From positions 2,170,001-2,234,000 of the forward strand of contig NC_007777.1 in assembly GCF_000013345.1 (NCBI RefSeq): a stretch of DNA of 64,000 bases. Direction: 5' to 3'. This stretch comes from Frankia casuarinae (GTDB lineage Bacteria; Actinomycetota; Actinomycetes; Frankiales; Frankiaceae). This document shows, piece after piece, positions 18,174 through 27,109 of the stretch. The translations under genes and the position numbers were made by a program. The notes below the pieces were generated by a model that was not told the DNA's origin, did no database searches, and saw only the letters and a program-made list of their open reading frames with translations. Within the stretch, counting starts at the first letter, position 1, and every line of letters starts with the position of its first letter.

Positions 18174-19244
18174 GTGTCCGGTCGCGATCTTTGCCGACGG
18201 TTCTACGAACAGGCAGTTCGGCCGCTGATCCCTGGCGTGCCCCACGCTGCCGCGTTGCTCGGTGAGGGTTCCGAGGTACTCGGCTTCGACGACGAGGTCT
18301 CCACGGACCACGATTTCGGCCCCCGCGTGCAGCTGTTTGTCCCGCCAGGTCTCGATACCACGCCGATCGAGATCGCCATGGAGAGGCTGCCAGCGCGGTT
18401 CGACGGTTTCCCGGTTGTCTATCCCGACGGGGACCGATACGACGGCTGGCCACATCACCAGGTGGAGGTGACCACTGCGCGGGTGTTCTTCGTCGACCGG
18501 CTCGGCGTCGACCCGGCCGACGGGATGGATCTGGCGGACTGGCTGCTGGCCCCGACCCAGATCCTGGCCAGTCTCACAGCCGGTGTGGTCCTGCACGACC
18601 CGCTCGATCTGCTCACCGCGCGGCGCCGGGCGCTGGCCTGGTACCCAGACGACGTCTGGCGCTACGTCCTGGCAGCCGGCTGGCTGCGGGTCAGCCAGGA
18701 AGAACCGTTCATCGGCCGCACCGGCAGCCGGGGCGACGACCTCGGCTCGCGCATACTCGCCGCCCGCCTGGCCCGTGACCTCGTCCGGATCGGCTTTCTC
18801 CTCGAATGCCGCTGGGCCCCGTACAGCAAATGGCTGATGACCGCGTTCGGGCAGTTGACCCTCGCGGACCAGGTCGGCGAGCACCTGGGCCGCGCGCTCG
18901 ATGCGCCGCGGTGGCGGGACCGCGAAGCAGCGCTGTGCGCCGCGGCCAGTCACCTCGCCACCGCCACCAACCGGCTCGGTCTGGCCGAGCCCGTCGACCC
19001 CGCGCCGCGACGCTTTCACTCCCGAAACATCCAGGTACTCGGCGCGCAACGCCTCACCCGCGTGCTGACCGACGCGATCAGCGATCCGGGGCTGCGGGCC
19101 CTCCTCACCCGGCTCGGACACCAACCCGACGGCCCGCTTGGCCATCTCCCCGGCGCGATCGACCAGGCTACCGACAGCGTCGAAATCCTCACTCAACCGA
19201 ACCGCCGCCGCGACTACGCAGCCCTCCTTGGCCTCTGGTCCTGA
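18174..19244 (+). CDS. DUF4037 protein (nucleotidyltransferase-like)
   Basis: 356 residues. The segment GSEVLGFDDEVSTDHDFGP (residues 31-49) is the signature of DUF4037 proteins, with the G-S...D-x-D arrangement of a nucleotidyltransferase-type active site. The remainder is helical. Members are common in actinomycetes; substrates are unknown. The start at GTG 18174 is supported by a -10-like TACGAT 7 nt upstream. Confidence 0.8.
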   Translation: MSGRDLCRRFYEQAVRPLIPGVPHAAALLGEGSEVLGFDDEVSTDHDFGPRVQLFVPPGLDTTPIEIAMERLPARFDGFPVVYPDGDRYDGWPHHQVEVTTARVFFVDRLGVDPADGMDLADWLLAPTQILASLTAGVVLHDPLDLLTARRRALAWYPDDVWRYVLAAGWLRVSQEEPFIGRTGSRGDDLGSRILAARLARDLVRIGFLLECRWAPYSKWLMTAFGQLTLADQVGEHLGRALDAPRWRDREAALCAAASHLATATNRLGLAEPVDPAPRRFHSRNIQVLGAQRLTRVLTDAISDPGLRALLTRLGHQPDGPLGHLPGAIDQATDSVEILTQPNRRRDYAALLGLWS

Positions 19245-19414
19245 ATGTTCCGGAGCACTGATCCGATGGCGCGCGGACGTCGGGGTGCCTCGTTCGAGCT
19301 GGGGATGGGCGCGGTGGCCGTCGGTGGATAGCTACCAGCGCATGGTCGGCGTAGAATCGAGCGAAACGAGCATGCCGATCGCCCCGATCGCCTCGATCGT
19401 CCTGGAGGCCGTTC

Positions 19415-19939
19415 ATGACCTCACCCACCCGACCCGAACCGCTCCACGACGAGACGTACCTGCCAGGCGAGGACACCGGTGAGATCATCGACTTCCTGGC
19501 CGCGCTTCGCGACCGCGGCCGGCAGACCGCCGACCCGCGACCTCGGCTCACCGGCCCGGACGGGCACAGCGTCGAGCTTCCCGAGCCGATGTTCAATGTC
19601 CTTCTGCAGGTCGCCGCGGCGATGAAGGCGGGCCTAGCCGTCACGGTGGCGCCGCACCATCTGACGATGTCCACCCAGGAAGCCGCGGACCTGCTCCGTA
19701 TCTCCCGCACCACCCTGGTTCGGCTGCTGGAGAGCGGCGCCATCCCGTTCGAGAAGCCCAGCCGCCACCGCAAGGTCCGCCTCGACGACCTCCTGGAGTA
19801 CCGCCGACGCCAACGCCACGCCGCCGACCTCGCCTTCGCCGACATGGTCGCCGATACCGAGCGTCTCGGCCTCTACGACGTCAGCCCCGACGAGACCCGG
19901 GCGGCACTGAAAGCCGCACGCAAGAAGACCGAAGGCTGA
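19415..19939 (+). CDS. Excisionase-type HTH protein, probable antitoxin of the PIN-domain partner
   Basis: 174 residues. The central part MSTQEAADLLRISRTTLVRL followed by LLESGAIPFEKPSRHRKVRL is a MerR/excisionase HTH as in DNA-binding antitoxins. GGAGG lies 6 nt before the ATG. The stop is 5 nt from the start of the PIN-domain gene, so the two form an operon and very probably a toxin-antitoxin pair in which this protein neutralises the nuclease and represses the operon (inference from the family pattern). Confidence 0.8.
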   Translation: MTSPTRPEPLHDETYLPGEDTGEIIDFLAALRDRGRQTADPRPRLTGPDGHSVELPEPMFNVLLQVAAAMKAGLAVTVAPHHLTMSTQEAADLLRISRTTLVRLLESGAIPFEKPSRHRKVRLDDLLEYRRRQRHAADLAFADMVADTERLGLYDVSPDETRAALKAARKKTEG

Positions 19940-19944
19940 CCGGG

Positions 19945-20544
19945 ATGTTCTCAGCGCTACTCGACACCTGCGTCCTCGTGCCCAGCAGGGCGCGCGACAT
20001 GCTGCTTGAGATCGCCAGCACCGGTGCCTACCGGCCGCTCTGGTCGAGCGAGATCCTGGACGAGCTCGAACGGACCCTGCGCACGCTGCTCGCCAAGCGT
20101 GGCGTGTCACCAGAAGAAGCCGATGCCTACCTCACCCGCCTCTTCCGGCAGATGAAGACCACCTTCCCGGACGCCCCCGTGACCGGCTGGGAACGGCTCG
20201 TGCCGACCATCGAACTCCCTGACCCCGACGACCGGCACGTCGTCGCCGCCGCCATGGCCGGCCGAGCCGACGTGATCGTTACCGACAACCTCACGGACTT
20301 TCCACCCGCCGCGCTTCCCATGCCCCTGACTCGCCAGTCCCTCGACGACTTCTTCCTTGACGAACTCGACCTCCACCCGGACCTCGTCGTCAAGGCCGTT
20401 CGTGCCATCGCCGCCCGGACCGGCAGATCCGGCCCCACGCTGACCGCCTACGACATCGCTACCTACCTGCGTGCCCACGGCGCCCCGGCATTCGGCGCAC
20501 GCCTTCTCGTTGCACTCGATCAGACGGCAAGACCGGCTCCGTAG
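19945..20544 (+). CDS. PIN-domain ribonuclease, probable toxin
   Basis: 199 residues. Acidic PIN residues are in place: ALLDTCVLV (Asp7), WSSEILDEL (Glu36/Glu40), DPDDRHVVAAA (Asp95) and IVTDNLTDF (Asp114). The PIN core covers residues 1-150; a C-terminal extension of about 50 residues follows. Expected role is Mg-dependent RNA cleavage held in check by the HTH protein encoded 5 nt upstream. Repeat copy B begins about 50 bp after its stop. Confidence 0.85.
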   Translation: MFSALLDTCVLVPSRARDMLLEIASTGAYRPLWSSEILDELERTLRTLLAKRGVSPEEADAYLTRLFRQMKTTFPDAPVTGWERLVPTIELPDPDDRHVVAAAMAGRADVIVTDNLTDFPPAALPMPLTRQSLDDFFLDELDLHPDLVVKAVRAIAARTGRSGPTLTAYDIATYLRAHGAPAFGARLLVALDQTARPAP

Positions 20545-20594
20545 CGACGTGGCCCGGGCTCAGCGCATGTCTGGTCGCTCGCCCGCACCACAAC

Positions 20595-20860
20595 CCCCGC
20601 AATGACGGTCAGCAGACGGGCGGAAGTGCCAGGAACCACCAGGTCTGCGGAACGCACGTTCGAACCGGTTGTCGATGTTGCCGGTCGGACGGTCACTGGG
20701 AATCGGCCCTGGTCAGCGCCCGAGTGCCGACCGGCCGGATGGCGATTTCAGGGCCTACAACCAAGATCAGTCGATTCGGATGCTGGTGCACATGGTCCAC
20801 CACGCAGAGTAAATAGCCTCCGACCCGGCTAGATAGCTTTGACCTATGAATCGAGCCTGG
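20595..20860 (-). repeat. DUF2637 5'-end/upstream repeat, copy B
   Basis: About 265 bp homologous to the first 30-odd codons and upstream region of the DUF2637 gene (copy A), including GGTCACTGGGAATC, TTTCAGGGCCTACAACCAAG and ATGCTGGTGCACATGGTCCA. The rest of the gene is absent. It starts about 50 bp after the PIN-toxin stop. Confidence 0.8.
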
Positions 20861-20892
20861 CTGTCTGCGTCCATCGCCACAGGTAGTCATGC

Positions 20893-21081
20893 ATGAGCGG
20901 CTGGTTCGCGCAATGCCGGGACTCCTACGCCGACCGGCTCATGCGGTCACTCTCGGCGTCCGGCACGGATCGCCGCGCCCGAGACGCAGCCGTCCGGTGT
21001 CCTGTGCCGGGTTGCCGTTCTGGCGGCGAAGGCCAGCCGGTCAGGTGGCGCGGCCAGCGGCGGGAGCTGAGGCCGGGCTGA
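20893..21081 (+). CDS. Possible small protein
   Basis: 62 codons from ATG 20893 (MSGWFAQCRDSYADRLMRSL). No family recognised. Two nt separate it from the next small frame, and both end just upstream of a strong terminator, which is the only support for either. Confidence 0.25.
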   Translation: MSGWFAQCRDSYADRLMRSLSASGTDRRARDAAVRCPVPGCRSGGEGQPVRWRGQRRELRPG

Positions 21082-21083
21082 GC

Positions 21084-21254
21084 ATGGCGGCCAGCGCTGC
21101 CATCGCATCGGGAATGGACCTCTCCGCCCCCAGCGAGGGCGCCGACAAGCTGCTCGCGACCCTCGACGTCCGCCCCGTCAGCGACTGGCGCGATGTCGAG
21201 GGTGGCCTGTTCGCCGTCGTCGACGAGACCGCGGCGGTGCCGACCGCCGGCTGA
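21084..21254 (+). CDS. Possible small acidic protein upstream of a terminator
   Basis: 56 residues starting MAASAAIASGMDLSAPSEGA and ending in DETAAVPTAG, a shape reminiscent of short actinobacterial peptides. It ends 20 nt before a perfect 11-bp terminator hairpin, which supports a real transcript ending here. No family recognised and no strong ribosome-binding site. Confidence 0.35.
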   Translation: MAASAAIASGMDLSAPSEGADKLLATLDVRPVSDWRDVEGGLFAVVDETAAVPTAG

Positions 21255-21274
21255 CCCCTCCGAGACCACGAGCG

Positions 21275-21307
21275 CCCCGGCCTGGGTCCAGGCCGGGGTT
21301 TCTCTTT
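21275..21307 (+). terminator. Rho-independent terminator
   Basis: CCCCGGCCTGG pairs perfectly with CCAGGCCGGGG (21275-21285 with 21288-21298; 11 bp drawn, effectively 10 with a 4-nt loop), followed by TTTCTCTTT. It is the strongest terminator seen in the window. Confidence 0.85.
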
Positions 21308-22604
21308 GCCCGGACAAGGTGGGGGCGGCGCGCGCGACCAGGCGGCGCGCGGCGGGCACGCAGTGGATCGCGACCTGCGGTTTCGTCGGGAACCGGTAGT
21401 TCTTGGACGGTGCCGCCAACGAGGATCAGATCGGGACTGGATGCCGCCCACGCTCGGCACCTGGTCGGTCCACCGTCGCCGGGTAGCGGCCGGCGTGAGC
21501 AACCAGGCTGGCGAGTCGCCGATCCGGGCGTCCGCCGAGCGAAACACCCAGAGCAGCCGGCCGGTTTGGACGCCGGATCAGGTTGGTAACCCGTAGATCG
21601 CGATCAGCGACGGGCGAACCAGCAGCCGCGGACGAACACTGCCGAGCCAGCAGCCGTCTGCCTCCGTCGTCGCACCGCGGTCGGCCGCCGTCCGGATCAG
21701 CCGGCGGAACGGGCCGGCTCCGGACCGGTCAACGGGAGCCTCTACTCCGGATCAGCAGTGGAGAGGATCTGCGTCCTCCCGGCCAGGCCATCCGGCCACC
21801 CATACGAGCAAGGCGTCGAAACAGTGGCTGGCAATTGTCCAAATCACACATTCCCAATTCACAAGGTGAGGAAAGTTCGGTGGGAACTTTCACGACCCGA
21901 GCGTTCAGCGGAAGCACCTTACTCGCCAGACGATGACCTCTGTCTCACATCATCTTGGCAGGTAGGGCGAGGGCGACGCCCAAGGTTGACGCCGACCGAA
22001 GGCAGAGCCCTTCGAACTTCATTGCTTACTACTGATGACATCACAGGTCCCCGGAGCCCGCAGGCAGCTACAGGAAGCTCTCATCTATACGCCATCGATG
22101 AGAGGGGACGCGACGATCAGAGCCCGGGAGTCGGCCCAGGCTAGCTGCGGCGTCGGCCCTCGACATACCGATATCGACGTGCCGGAAGATATCGACATCC
22201 GCTTAATGGGATGCGCAAAGGGTCACGGACCGCGTTTACTTTCAGTAGCCGGAAGAGATCGCAATTCCCGCCTCTCGATGAGTCGAGCATTGCGCTGGCC
22301 TTGTCATGCGCCATCGCCAGGTGTAGCGTGTCGCTAGGCGTCGACTGACCGTCAGAAGACGCGTCAATTCGTACCGCCCGAATAGACCATCGGAGGTCTT
22401 CACTTTCCGATGCCCTGAATTCGTGCACCCCATTCTCGGGAACTCTTCACCAGGTAGGCACGGAAGACCTGGTCACGCCGGAACAAGAATCCGGACAAGC
22501 TAATCGGCTGATCGGAGGCCGGAGATCATCGTACGTAGGCTTCAACCACCAGCACGTAGCGTACTCCAGGTCATGAACCGAAGGACAGGACGGCCAGCCT
22601 AGGG
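21308..22604. other. 1.3-kb gene-poor, AT-richer region upstream of the cluster
   Basis: No convincing gene on either strand. The second half (about 21830-22600) is visibly richer in A and T than its surroundings, as expected for a regulatory region or acquired DNA. It holds the inverted repeat at 21871-21891. The promoter of the biosynthetic operon should lie in its right part, but I could not fix it. Confidence 0.5.
21871..21891. promoter_or_regulatory. Perfect inverted repeat, operator-like
   Basis: GAAAGTTC, 5-nt spacer GGTGG, GAACTTTC. Eight paired bases with a centre spacing of 13 fit a dimeric regulator site. No regulator gene is adjacent. Confidence 0.4.
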
Positions 22605-23231
22605 ATGATCACGAGGATGTCGAACGAAGCCTACATCGAGCCCGAACCCGCGAAGCGCTTCGTCGACCACGCGGTGGAGGAGTATCAGCGGTGCCTGGCG
22701 AGTAGGAACGCCGATGGTGTGCCAACTCATCTACCGCGTGCCTCCGGCCTCCTGTTCGGTGTCGACAATCGCCACGGGATCACGATCGGCGACATCGAAT
22801 TCGTGAAGAATGTGCGCGACAGCGACGCGGACGTGATAGCCGAGTTCGAAGATGTAATCGCACCGCAGTTCGGCGACGTGTACAGGAACCCCGGCCGCGG
22901 GTTCTGGTGCTCCGGCGAGGACGTCTTTCAGGCGGTGAAAAAGCACGAGGCGGCGGGTCTCGAGCTGATCGGCTCGATTCATTCTCATCCGAACTGGCAT
23001 GAGATCGGACCTCAGCATGAGCGGACGCAGCGGTTGAGCGAGAAGCCGACCCGGATGGATGAGTACCTGTTCCGTCAGTCCTCCTGGCCGGTCAACCTGA
23101 TCTGGTATGTCCACGCGGGCCGTCAGGGCCTCGCACACCGGGTCGCCGCATGGAAAGCAGGGCCAGAGCGGTGCGCAGAGCTCGACCTACACATCCCGTC
23201 GCAGATCCGGGATGAGTTCGGACTGGGATGA
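22605..23231 (+). CDS. JAMM/MPN-domain protein, deubiquitinase-like (Cxm3-like)
   Basis: 208 residues. The zinc-ligand motif HSHP is at residues 126-129 (GSIHSHPNWHEIGP) and the acidic ligand is probably Asp152 (PTRMDEYLF). The spacing between them is longer than the usual HSHPx7SxxD, with T149-x-x-D152 in the S-x-x-D place. The JAMM Glu that normally stands in E-x-x-G of the first strand appears to be Arg45 (PRASGLLFG). Known JAMM proteins in sulfur pathways (Mec, QbsD) act on a ThiS/MoaD-type carrier; in chuangxinmycin biosynthesis such a protein works as a sulfurtransferase with a ubiquitin-like carrier. The next gene encodes that carrier domain, so this is the likely sulfur-handling partner. 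ATG 22617 is an alternative start. Confidence 0.8.
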   Translation: MITRMSNEAYIEPEPAKRFVDHAVEEYQRCLASRNADGVPTHLPRASGLLFGVDNRHGITIGDIEFVKNVRDSDADVIAEFEDVIAPQFGDVYRNPGRGFWCSGEDVFQAVKKHEAAGLELIGSIHSHPNWHEIGPQHERTQRLSEKPTRMDEYLFRQSSWPVNLIWYVHAGRQGLAHRVAAWKAGPERCAELDLHIPSQIRDEFGLG

Positions 23232-23307
23232 CGGTCCACCGCGGCGGCCTCGGAAGACACGACGCGTCAATCGCGTGGCCTCGGTACAGGCCAGAGGAGG
23301 AGACAGG

Positions 23308-24867
23308 ATGAACGGAACGCAGAACGGCGCTCGCGAGGGTCTTCCACCGCCCATGGTTACCATCAAGATACCAGCGGCCTTCCGGGCGCTGTCCGGCGGG
23401 CAGCGGCAGGTCGCTGCCAAGGGCGAGAACATTCGCGAGGTGTTCGCCGACCTGAACGAGTGCCTGCCCGGGCTCATCGACAAGATCATGGACGGCCAGG
23501 GGTCGGTCCGACGGTATATCAACGTCTATCGAAATGACAACGACATCAGAGGCCTGGAAAATCTCGAGACCCGCGTCGAGGAAAGTGACGTGGTCTGGAT
23601 AATACCTGCAGTGGCGGGAGGTAGCATTCGTCCGGCGGTCCAGGAGCCGAAGGTGCCAGAGGTTCTGCCCTCGGAGTTCTTCCTCAATCCTGGCCCATCA
23701 CCGCACGCGACGAACGCCGAGCTCAGATCGAAATGCCCCGTCCACCAGATTAACTATCCTCCGGGAAGTGAGGCATACGCCGTTCTCGGCCACAGGGCCG
23801 TGGCGGAGGCCTTCACCGACTCGCGCCTGTCCAAGGAAGCGGAGAACCTACCTCCCAGGTTTCGCGACAGGGCTCTGTCCAGCAGCCTCCTCATGGTGCG
23901 TAACCTGGGATTCGCGGACCCTCCCGACCACGCCCGGCTGAGGAGGCCGATCAGCCGGGCATTTCTGCCGAACGCGATCGCCGACCTCCGCCCCCGCATC
24001 CAGGATGTCGTCGACGATCTCATCGACACATTCCCCGCGCCCGGTGAGATCGACCTCCTCGGCGCGTTTGCCCTGCCGCTTCCACTCACTGTCATCTGCG
24101 AGTATCTCGGGATACCTGTCCAGGACAGACCACTCTTTCTCGAGTGGGGTTACATTCTCAGCCAGGATCCCTTCCAGCACGCGGAGTCCGAGCTGAAGGC
24201 CGCGACCGAGGAATTCACCGACTACTTCACCCGGCTGGTGGCCCGACGCCGCACGGATCTGCGGAAGGACCTGCTCAGTGAGCTCGTAAGGGCGGCAGAC
24301 AGTGACGCACTCAGTGAACGCGAACTCCTCTCCACCATTCTCCTCCTGCTCATCGCGGGCCACAAGACGGTCGCGAACCTGATAGGAAATGGGACTGCTC
24401 TGCTACTCGGCCACCCAGGCCAGCTCGACCTGCTCCGAACCACTCCCGAGCTGATTCCCGCCGCGGTCGAGGAGATGCTGCGCTTCGAGGGTTCGGCCGC
24501 CTGGGCATCCATGCGGGTCGCCGTCGAGGACATGCGGCTCGCCGGAACAGAAATTCCCAGGGGGAGCTTCGTGCATCTCTTGCTGTCCAGCGCGGGGCAC
24601 GATCCGGAGGCATATGACGAGCCGGAGCGGTTCGACGTCACCCGATCCCCGAACCACCATCTGGCTTTCGGCCACGGCGCGCACTTCTGCGTTGGTGCCC
24701 CCCTCGGCCGGCTTCAAGGAGACATCGCCTTCACAACGCTGCTGCGCCGGTTGCCAGGATTCGAGCTGGCAGTCCGTCAGGACGAGGTGGAGTGGCTCGC
24801 CGACAGCTCGCTCAGCCGGGGGCTCAGAGCGCTCCCCATCCGGGTCCGGGAGCGGTTGCCGCGATGA
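23308..24867 (+). CDS. ThiS/MoaD sulfur-carrier domain fused to cytochrome P450 (Cxm4-like)
   Basis: 519 residues. Residues 16-105 are a MoaD/ThiS-type ubiquitin fold (MVTIKIPAAFRALSGG ... DVVWIIPAVAGG) ending in the diglycine Gly104-Gly105, which is not the C-terminus: it runs through a short linker into a complete bacterial P450. P450 marks: I-helix AGHKT (350-354), ExxR in VEEMLR, and haem loop FGHGAHFCVG with Cys461. A natural carrier-P450 fusion of this kind is known from chuangxinmycin biosynthesis, where the P450 part forms the C-S bond and the carrier part supplies sulfur. AGGAGG 6 nt upstream fixes the ATG at 23308. It follows the JAMM gene by 76 bp. Confidence 0.9.
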   Translation: MNGTQNGAREGLPPPMVTIKIPAAFRALSGGQRQVAAKGENIREVFADLNECLPGLIDKIMDGQGSVRRYINVYRNDNDIRGLENLETRVEESDVVWIIPAVAGGSIRPAVQEPKVPEVLPSEFFLNPGPSPHATNAELRSKCPVHQINYPPGSEAYAVLGHRAVAEAFTDSRLSKEAENLPPRFRDRALSSSLLMVRNLGFADPPDHARLRRPISRAFLPNAIADLRPRIQDVVDDLIDTFPAPGEIDLLGAFALPLPLTVICEYLGIPVQDRPLFLEWGYILSQDPFQHAESELKAATEEFTDYFTRLVARRRTDLRKDLLSELVRAADSDALSERELLSTILLLLIAGHKTVANLIGNGTALLLGHPGQLDLLRTTPELIPAAVEEMLRFEGSAAWASMRVAVEDMRLAGTEIPRGSFVHLLLSSAGHDPEAYDEPERFDVTRSPNHHLAFGHGAHFCVGAPLGRLQGDIAFTTLLRRLPGFELAVRQDEVEWLADSSLSRGLRALPIRVRERLPR

Positions 24868-24928
24868 GCACCGTATGCCACGGCCGCGGAATTACCCCCC
24901 GCCGGTCGTCTCCCGTGAGCGATCAGCG

Positions 24929-25882
24929 ATGACGGCACGAGCAGGCGGACCGAGGATCGCGGTGGTAGGCGCGGGCGCGGTCGGTGGGTATCTCGGCGGC
25001 CGCCTGGCCGGCGCCGGTCACGAGGTGGAGTTCCTCGCCCGGGGCGAGAACCTCGCCGCGCTCCAGAAGAACGGGCTGCGGGTAATGGATGACTCAGGTT
25101 GCTGGTCGGTGCCGGATGTAAGCGCCTCCGACGACCCTGACGACATCGGAAGAGTCGACTTCGTTCTGCTCTGCGTAAAGACGGGACAGCTTTCCGATGC
25201 CGTCGAATCGCTGGGCCTCATGGTCGGCCCGGATACCGCGGTCCTCACTCTGCAGAACGGGGTCGACGCTCCCGGCCAGGTCGCGGCGAGGATTGGCCGC
25301 CGTCGCGTGCTGCCCGGAACGATAAGGATCGCGGCGACGATGGCCGGTCCTGGCGAGATTAGACACGCCGGCACCACCTGCGAGGTAAGTTTCACCGCGT
25401 GGGACGGCCAGGCATCAAGGCAGGTGACGCGCCTTCGTGAGCTCTTCCGAGAATCCCAGGTGACGGTTACCGAGCCTGACGATATTTGGGCCACCCTGTG
25501 GGCGAAGTTCCTGATGGTGGTGCCGGTCGGCAGTCTCGGAGCCGCCACCGGCGGCGCGACCATCGGCGAACTCCGTTCTCGGAGCGGTACTCGCCAGCTC
25601 CTGATCGCCGGCATGCGGGAGATCTACGAGGCCGGTCTCGGGCTGGGAATCTTCCTGCCCGACGACGCCGTGGACACGGCGATGGGACTGGTGGACAGGC
25701 AATCAGCCGGGGTCACCACCTCACTTCAGCGAGACATCCTGACCGGTAGGCGGTCGGAGCTGGACGCGTGGACCGGGGCCGCTGTCCGGCTGGCCCACGA
25801 CGCAGGTCTGAGCGCGCCGGTTCACGAACTCCTATACGAGTTGCTCGCCATCCGAGAGTCGCGTGCGGCCGAAGCGGCCTAG
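24929..25882 (+). CDS. Ketopantoate reductase-like (ApbA/PanE) dehydrogenase
   Basis: 317 residues. Rossmann start IAVVGAGAVGGYLGGRLAGA, then VDFVLLCVKTGQ and LTLQNGVDAPGQ, and a C-terminal helical domain with WAKFLMVVPVGSLGAATGG that carries the likely catalytic Lys. The family reduces 2-keto acids with NADPH. In this cluster a keto acid from tryptophan (indole-3-pyruvate to indole-lactate) is a more likely substrate than ketopantoate; that is inference. The ATG at 24929 sits just before the Rossmann motif; the ribosome-binding site is weak. Confidence 0.85.
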   Translation: MTARAGGPRIAVVGAGAVGGYLGGRLAGAGHEVEFLARGENLAALQKNGLRVMDDSGCWSVPDVSASDDPDDIGRVDFVLLCVKTGQLSDAVESLGLMVGPDTAVLTLQNGVDAPGQVAARIGRRRVLPGTIRIAATMAGPGEIRHAGTTCEVSFTAWDGQASRQVTRLRELFRESQVTVTEPDDIWATLWAKFLMVVPVGSLGAATGGATIGELRSRSGTRQLLIAGMREIYEAGLGLGIFLPDDAVDTAMGLVDRQSAGVTTSLQRDILTGRRSELDAWTGAAVRLAHDAGLSAPVHELLYELLAIRESRAAEAA

Positions 25883-26011
25883 ACCCTGCCGCCCAACCTC
25901 TGCACGGGGTCTCGGGATTCGGGAGGAGGGTCAACGAGCACAGCGGACAGGTACCAGCAGAAGTGCAGGGACGCAGGCGATGCTCCCTCGTGATCTCAGG
26001 AGTCCCAAACG

Positions 26012-27109
26012 GTGAAAGTGAGATTCGCCGGCCGTGACCCGCTGCGGGACGTTACGGCCTATCGGAGCACAGAGCCCGCGAACACGGCGGCAAACGAGCC
26101 CGGGCGGTTCGACCTGTCAAGCAACGAACTCGTGCTTCCCCCACTGCCCCCACTGCCCACAGTGCTCTCGGTCATCGAAGATGGCCTCAGCCGGCTGGCC
26201 CGTTACCCCGACCCGACGGCACGGACCATCACAGAGGAGATCGCGAAGCACCTGCACGTCTCCCCAGACGCGGTAGCGGTGGGCCCCGGAAGCGCCGGGG
26301 TACTCCAACAGATTCTTCTCGCACTGTGCGGCGTCGGCGACGAGGTCATCTACGCGTGGCCGGGCTTCGACGCCTACCCGCTCCTGGTCGCCATCAGCGG
26401 GGCCACGAGCGTTCACGTTCCGCTCACGTCTACCGGTGATCACGACCTGGACGAGATACGTGCGCGGGTCGGCCCGCGCACCAGGGTGATTCTTCTCTGC
26501 TCTCCCCACAATCCAACCGGCGTGGTCATTGATCGCCATCGTCTGGACTCCTTTCTGCGCTCACTGCCGGGCGACGTCCTCACGGTGCTCGACGAGGCCT
26601 ACGTCGAGTTCGATCGCGGCGAGAATCCCCCGGGTACTCCGGATGTTCTCAGCCGGCACCGCAACATCGTCGTGCTCCGGACCTTTTCGAAGGCCTACGG
26701 GCTAGCGGGCCTGCGGATCGGCTACGCCGCGGGCCCGGAGCGGATCATGGTGACCGTCCGCAAGGCCGGTCTTCCCTTTGGGGTCACCCACATCGCGGAG
26801 CAGGCGGCGATCCTCTCCCTGCACAGCGAGGGTGAGCTACGCGGTCGCCTGGACACGGTGACCGTGTCGCGAGACGAACTGACCGCTGGTCTCCGGTGGT
26901 CGGGTCTGCCGGTGCTGCCTTCTCGCGCCAACTTCGTCTGGCTCCCCCTGGCCGCTGCGGCCGACTCCTTCGCGCAGGACCTGGCGGAGGCAGGAATCAG
27001 GGTCCGCCCCTATCCGGGGTATGGCGTACGGATCTCCGTCGGAGCACCGGAAGCACAGGAGAGCCTCCTGAGGTCCCTTGGCCGAGGCGTACCCACGATC
27101 TGGGTGTGA
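26012..27109 (+). CDS. HisC-like class I/II aminotransferase
   Basis: 365 residues. Histidinol-phosphate aminotransferase-type features: LSSNELVLPPLPPLP near the N-terminus, GPGSAGVLQQILLA, CSPHNPTG, VLDEAYVEF and the PLP lysine in TFSKAYGLAGLRIGY (Lys227). In a TrpRS-inhibitor cluster the natural guess is transamination of tryptophan to indolepyruvate (inference); a true histidine-pathway role is unlikely because no other his genes are near. GTG 26012 follows AGGAG by 9 nt. It is the fourth gene of the plus-strand set. Confidence 0.85.
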   Translation: MKVRFAGRDPLRDVTAYRSTEPANTAANEPGRFDLSSNELVLPPLPPLPTVLSVIEDGLSRLARYPDPTARTITEEIAKHLHVSPDAVAVGPGSAGVLQQILLALCGVGDEVIYAWPGFDAYPLLVAISGATSVHVPLTSTGDHDLDEIRARVGPRTRVILLCSPHNPTGVVIDRHRLDSFLRSLPGDVLTVLDEAYVEFDRGENPPGTPDVLSRHRNIVVLRTFSKAYGLAGLRIGYAAGPERIMVTVRKAGLPFGVTHIAEQAAILSLHSEGELRGRLDTVTVSRDELTAGLRWSGLPVLPSRANFVWLPLAAAADSFAQDLAEAGIRVRPYPGYGVRISVGAPEAQESLLRSLGRGVPTIWV

